Shown here piece after piece: positions 60,285 to 64,000 of a stretch of DNA of 64,000 bases. The stretch is taken from the NCBI RefSeq assembly GCF_024359545.1, contig NZ_JAKQZG010000012.1, positions 1 to 64,000 of the forward strand, written 5' to 3'. The notes under the pieces are model-generated. The model worked only from the letters and a program-made list of their open reading frames with translations, did no database searches and was not told where the DNA came from. The translations under genes and the position numbers were made by a program. The DNA comes from Jiella marina. Its GTDB lineage: Bacteria; Pseudomonadota; Alphaproteobacteria; Rhizobiales; Rhizobiaceae. How positions within the stretch are numbered: the stretch's first letter is position 1; every line of letters begins with the position of its first letter.

Positions 60285-61517
60285 CTACTGAACCGCGGTG
60301 CTGGCCGTGTCGTTGTTCGCGGCTTCCGCCTGGCCGCTATTCGCGGTCGGATCCGGCTCGCTCGCCGGCTCCGCAGCGGCGGCGGCCTCCGGCTCCGTCG
60401 CTGGCTCTCCAGCGTCGGCCGATTGCGGTTCGGGTGCGGGCTCCGAAATGGACGAGTCCGGCTCGGTGGCCTCCGGCACATTCAGCGTACCCTGAACCGG
60501 TTCCTCGGCATCAGGCTGCGCCGCATCCCCCGCCGATTGCGCCGCGTCGGGCTGGCTGGCAGCCGCGCCACCGCCATCCGGACTGGTCGCTTCCGGCTCG
60601 GCGAGCCCCGGAATCTGAGAGGGAACGCCCTCCGGCAGATCCTCGCGATCGCGCTTGAAGTAGCGGAAGAATTCCGAATCCGGCGAAAGCACCATGGTCG
60701 TACCGGAATTCTGCAGCGCGGTGCGATAGGCCTGCATCGAGCGGTAGAAGTCGAAGAATTCCGGATCGCGACCAAAGGATTCGGCGAAGATGCGGTTGCG
60801 CTCGGCGTCGCCCTCACCCTTCAGGATCTCTGCGTCCTTGCGCGCGGCCGAAACCGTCTCGACGACCTCGCGGTCGGCAGCGGCCCGGATTTCACGCGCC
60901 GCGACCTGGCCACGTGCACGAAGCCGCTCGGCTTCAGCCAGACGCTCGGCCTGCATGCGCTCATAGGTCTGCTGCGAGACTTCCTGAGTGAGGTCCGTAC
61001 GCCTGATGCGAACGTCGTCGATTTCGATTCCGAGACTTCCCGCATCGGCCCGGATCTGATCGCGCACCTGGCGCATCATCTCGCCGCGCTCATCGGACAA
61101 CGCCGCTTCGAAACCGCGCAGACCGTAGACCCGGCGAAGGGCAGCGTCGAGGCGGGTCCGCAGGCGCTGCTCAGCCTGCAGTATCGAGCCCGACACCGTC
61201 TGACGGAATTGTGCCGCATCCGCGATGTTGTAGACCACGAACGCGTCGACCTCATAGAACTTGCCGCCGGACACCTGGACGCGGATATCGTCCAGATCGA
61301 AACGCAGGAGCCGGTCCGGCAGTTTCTGGACGTTGTCTGCGCCAGCAAACGAGAATGGCAGCTTGAAGTACAGACCGGGATCGTCGACGACGCGGCGGAT
61401 CTCGCCGAAGCGCAGAACGATCGCCTGCTCCTTTTCATTGACCACGAAGATCGCGTTCCACAGAAGCAGGACGCCGATCGCCGCGGCAATGATTATGGCG
61501 TAGAAGCGGTTGGCCAT
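60285..61517 (-). CDS. hflC: HflC, FtsH protease modulator
   Basis: After a membrane helix (about 5-25) the SPFH domain has VVNEKEQAIVLRFGEIRRVV, LRFDLDDIRVQVSGGKFYEV and GIEIDDVRIRRTDLTQEVSQ. Together with HflK it forms cage-like complexes around FtsH at the inner membrane. The usual HflC length is about 300 residues. Here residues about 300-410 add a Pro/Ala/Glu/Ser-rich acidic tail on the periplasmic side. Start and hflK stop overlap. Confidence 0.92.
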   Translation of the reverse strand: MANRFYAIIIAAAIGVLLLWNAIFVVNEKEQAIVLRFGEIRRVVDDPGLYFKLPFSFAGADNVQKLPDRLLRFDLDDIRVQVSGGKFYEVDAFVVYNIADAAQFRQTVSGSILQAEQRLRTRLDAALRRVYGLRGFEAALSDERGEMMRQVRDQIRADAGSLGIEIDDVRIRRTDLTQEVSQQTYERMQAERLAEAERLRARGQVAAREIRAAADREVVETVSAARKDAEILKGEGDAERNRIFAESFGRDPEFFDFYRSMQAYRTALQNSGTTMVLSPDSEFFRYFKRDREDLPEGVPSQIPGLAEPEATSPDGGGAAASQPDAAQSAGDAAQPDAEEPVQGTLNVPEATEPDSSISEPAPEPQSADAGEPATEPEAAAAAEPASEPDPTANSGQAEAANNDTASTAVQ

Positions 61518-62653
61518 CAGTTGCTCCCTCCCTGGTTCGCAACGCCCTGCCGGCTCGAGTTGCGGCCAAGTTCGTTCAGCGGGAGATAGGGAACGACGCC
61601 CTGTCCTTCGCCGTCCACGTTGCGCTCGAGAATGACCTTGTCGGATTCGCGCAAGACGTTCTCCATCGTTTCGAGGAACAGGCGCTTGCGCGTCACGTCC
61701 GGCGCCTTGGCATACTGGTCGAGGATCAGCGAGAAGCGCTGCGCCTCACCGGACGCTTCCTGCACCACGCGGTCCTTGTATGCGGCCGCATCTTCGCGGA
61801 TCTGGGCCGCTTCACCGCGCGCCTGACCGGTCTGCTGGTTGCGGTAGCGATTGGCCTCTTCGACGAACCGGTCCTCGTCCTGCTCGGCACGCTGCACCTC
61901 GTCGAAGGCGTCGGCGACCTGCGTGGGCGGCGCGGCATCCTCGATCGAGATCGCGTTGATCCGCACGCCTGCGCCATATTCGTTGAGCGTGTCCTGGGTG
62001 ATTTCCCGGACTTCCTCGGCGATTCCGGCGCGGTCGTCGCGGAAGACGTCCTGCACAGGGCGACGGCCGACCACTTCGCGCATGGCGCTTTCGGAAACCT
62101 GCTGCACCATCGCCACCGGATCGTCGACGTTGAACAGGAAGTTCTTCGGGTCGTCGACCTGATAGAGCACGGCGAACTGGACATCGACGATGTTCTGGTC
62201 GCCCGACAGCATCAGGCCGGAATTGTCGCCGCGCTGGTTCGAGCCGAGCGTGATCTGGCTCTCGACGACCGGGACGGTATCCACCGTCTCGAACGGCCAG
62301 AGCAGGAAGTGGAGACCCGGTCCGGACAATTCGGTCTTCGGCTTGCCGAAAAGCATCTCGACACCGACCTCGTCCGGCTGAACGGTGTAGACCGCCTTGA
62401 ACAGCCAGAGCACCGCGGCACCGATGATGATGAGGAAAACCCAGCCGAAATTCGCAGCCCCGCCGCCGGACGAACCGCCGCCACCGGGCATGGCCCGCCG
62501 CAGTCGATCCTGGCCGCGCCGCAGAATATCCTCGAGGTCGGGCGAGTTGTTCCCGCCGCCGGTCGGGCGCGGTCCCTGCGGGCGCTGGCCCCAGGGTCCG
62601 CCATTGCCGCCGCCTTTCCAACCGCCGTTGCCGGTCTGATTGCTCCAGGGCAT
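61517..62653 (-). CDS. hflK: HflK, FtsH protease modulator
   Basis: The N-terminus is very Gly/Pro/Asn-rich (about 1-65), then a membrane helix (about 70-90) and the SPFH domain with TVQPDEVGVEMLFGKPKTEL, GPGLHFLLWPFETVDTVPV and NEYGAGVRINAISIEDAAPP follow. The layout is standard for HflK. It is the first gene of hflK-hflC-DUF2065-degP, which follows folA. Confidence 0.93.
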   Translation of the reverse strand: MPWSNQTGNGGWKGGGNGGPWGQRPQGPRPTGGGNNSPDLEDILRRGQDRLRRAMPGGGGSSGGGAANFGWVFLIIIGAAVLWLFKAVYTVQPDEVGVEMLFGKPKTELSGPGLHFLLWPFETVDTVPVVESQITLGSNQRGDNSGLMLSGDQNIVDVQFAVLYQVDDPKNFLFNVDDPVAMVQQVSESAMREVVGRRPVQDVFRDDRAGIAEEVREITQDTLNEYGAGVRINAISIEDAAPPTQVADAFDEVQRAEQDEDRFVEEANRYRNQQTGQARGEAAQIREDAAAYKDRVVQEASGEAQRFSLILDQYAKAPDVTRKRLFLETMENVLRESDKVILERNVDGEGQGVVPYLPLNELGRNSSRQGVANQGGSN

Positions 62654-62817
62654 CGATGTCCTTTCAATGTACCGGGAAGAGCGAGTATCGAGCCTTTCGG
62701 AACTCGCGCTTGATATGTCTCAGCCCTTATAAGAACTGCGAAATTGGCTTTCAACGCATCCGCGACCTTTTCGCACTCGATGATCAGACTTCGCCGCAGG
62801 ATCGCGTTGCATTTGGC

Positions 62818-63360
62818 TCAATTTGTGGACCTGCTGGCCGGAGTATTGCGTCGCCGATAGACGACGAAGCGCGTCTCGGCACTGTCACGCTCCCCGCGTT
62901 CGAGCGTTTCGGAACGGATTTCGTCCCATTCGGCCGGATCGATTGCCGGAAAGGTCGCGTCTCCCTTGGGCGAGGTCATGACTTCGGTGACGTAGAGTGT
63001 CTCGATCTCGTCGAAGAATAGCCGGTAGATCTCTCCGCCCCCGGCGATCACGATTTCGTCGGCGCCACGTGTTTCCGCGCAGGCCCGGGCGATCGCGAGC
63101 GCCTCCGTCGCCGTAGCGGCAAGGTGGGCGCCTTCGAACACGCCCTTGCCCTGTCGAGACAGGACGATCGTGTCCCGGCCGTCCAGCACCCGGCCGATCG
63201 AATCAAGCGTCTTGCGCCCCATGATCATCGGCTTGCCCATGGTCAGGCGGCGATACCGCTTGAGATCGCTCGGCACGCGCCATGGCATCTCTCCACCGCT
63301 GCCGATCACGCGGTTTTCGGCCATGGCCACGACCGCGACCAGAGGAATCGTATCGCTCAA
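62818..63360 (-). CDS. folA: Dihydrofolate reductase
   Basis: The TTG at 63360 overlaps the thyA stop codon and gives 180 residues starting [20 protein letters not shown], as in Rhizobiales. [33 protein letters not shown] and [20 protein letters not shown] are the classical substrate- and NADPH-binding blocks. It regenerates tetrahydrofolate after thymidylate synthase. Chromosomal housekeeping gene. Confidence 0.93.
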   Translation of the reverse strand: MSDTIPLVAVVAMAENRVIGSGGEMPWRVPSDLKRYRRLTMGKPMIMGRKTLDSIGRVLDGRDTIVLSRQGKGVFEGAHLAATATEALAIARACAETRGADEIVIAGGGEIYRLFFDEIETLYVTEVMTSPKGDATFPAIDPAEWDEIRSETLERGERDSAETRFVVYRRRNTPASRSTN

Positions 63361-64000
63361 ACCGCCACCTGCGCCTTGATATGCGGATGCGCCTCGTAGC
63401 CTTCGATGGCGATGTCTTCGAAGCGAAAGCCGAACAGATCGGTCACCCCCGGATCGAGCTTGAGCCGCGGCAGGGGCAAGGGCTCGCGGGAGAGCTGCAA
63501 TCGCGCCTGGTCGAAATGATTGTTGTAGAGATGGGCATCGCCCAGCGTGTGGACAAAATCGCCCGGCTCCAGTTCGCAGACCTGCGCGACCATGGCGGTC
63601 AGCAGCGCATAGGAGGCGATGTTGAACGGAACACCGAGAAAGATGTCGGCCGAACGCTGGTAGAGCTGGCACGACAGCCGACCATCCGCCACGTAGAACT
63701 GGAACAGGCAGTGGCACGGTGGCAGCGCCATCTCGTCGACCAGCGCCGGGTTCCAGGCCGAAACGATCAGCCGGCGTGAATTGGGCGTGGTGCGAATGGA
63801 CTCGACCACCTTGGCGATCTGATCGATATGGCCACCATGATAATCGGGCCAGGAACGCCACTGCGCGCCGTAGACCGGGCCGAGGTCACCGTTCTCGTCC
63901 GCCCATTCGTCCCATATGCGCACGCCGTTTTCCTTGAGATAGGCGATATTGGTGTCGCCGTTCAGGAACCAGAGAAGCTCATGGATGATGGAGCGCAGGT
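63357..64000 (-). CDS. thyA: Thymidylate synthase, C-terminal part (cut by window edge)
   Basis: The visible part, about 213 residues, contains [20 protein letters not shown] near the edge, [20 protein letters not shown], the active Cys in [12 protein letters not shown], and the nucleotide/folate-binding [19 protein letters not shown]. It methylates dUMP to dTMP. Its start lies beyond position 64000. The stop overlaps the folA start (TTGA). Confidence 0.95.
   Translation of the reverse strand, partial: LRSIIHELLWFLNGDTNIAYLKENGVRIWDEWADENGDLGPVYGAQWRSWPDYHGGHIDQIAKVVESIRTTPNSRRLIVSAWNPALVDEMALPPCHCLFQFYVADGRLSCQLYQRSADIFLGVPFNIASYALLTAMVAQVCELEPGDFVHTLGDAHLYNNHFDQARLQLSREPLPLPRLKLDPGVTDLFGFRFEDIAIEGYEAHPHIKAQVAV

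Noticed and set aside
1-64000. CRISPR array or rRNA genes
   Set aside because: No regularly spaced direct repeats and no rRNA-like sequence were seen.

Overview
The window is high-GC chromosomal DNA of a bacteriochlorophyll-a phototrophic alphaproteobacterium, most likely of the order Hyphomicrobiales. The evidence is a type-2 reaction-centre photosynthesis gene cluster (bchIDO, crtCDF, bchCXYZ, pufQBALMC), a full RcGTA-like gene transfer agent, a FeuPQ-like two-component system, and the block thyA-folA-hflK-hflC-DUF2065-degP. The genus cannot be fixed from the sequence alone.

Region 1 (1-9325) is the right part of an integrated mobile element whose left end lies outside the window. It carries a run of small membrane proteins, a VirD4/TraG-like ATPase whose membrane anchor seems to be a separate overlapping gene, several orphan coiled-coil or helical proteins, and a large serine recombinase at the boundary. 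The element abuts the 3' end of a tRNA-Leu(CAA) gene on the minus strand, and the recombinase frame runs on through the tRNA into antisense of the next chromosomal gene.

Region 2 (9535-12037) is a sensor kinase, a response regulator and a small exported protein, all minus strand and resembling feuQ-feuP-feuN. Region 3 (12176-26289) is a complete GTA structural cluster, g15 back to g1 on the minus strand. It has an extra small ORF between g7 and g8, terminator-like hairpins after g5 and g8, and a promoter plus terminator pair directly before g1. Region 4 (26366-28200) is a less GC-rich accessory patch with a pseudogene interrupted by one in-frame stop, two orphan genes and an ISXO2-type transposase remnant.

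Region 5 (28199-33812) is core chromosome: a YcgN-type cysteine-cluster protein, penicillin-binding protein 1A, DUF1214 and DUF1254 proteins and a DUF2336 protein. Region 6 (33829-38990) holds cobalamin genes (cobD, cobB, cbiD, cobK, cobM) directly next to the photosynthesis genes.

Region 7 (39194-56606) is the photosynthesis cluster: Mg-chelatase subunits, spheroidene-branch carotenoid genes, chlorophyllide reductase, and the puf operon for LH1 and the reaction centre. Two promoter regions carry PpsR/CrtJ palindromes (TGT-N12-ACA) with the classical 8-bp tandem spacing, so repression by oxygen or light can be inferred. A YjhX-family gene is inserted between bchO and crtC, and crtE is absent from its usual place. 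Region 8 (56831-64000) holds a TrkH/KtrB-type potassium transporter, a DegP-like protease, DUF2065, HflC, HflK, dihydrofolate reductase and the C-terminal part of thymidylate synthase.
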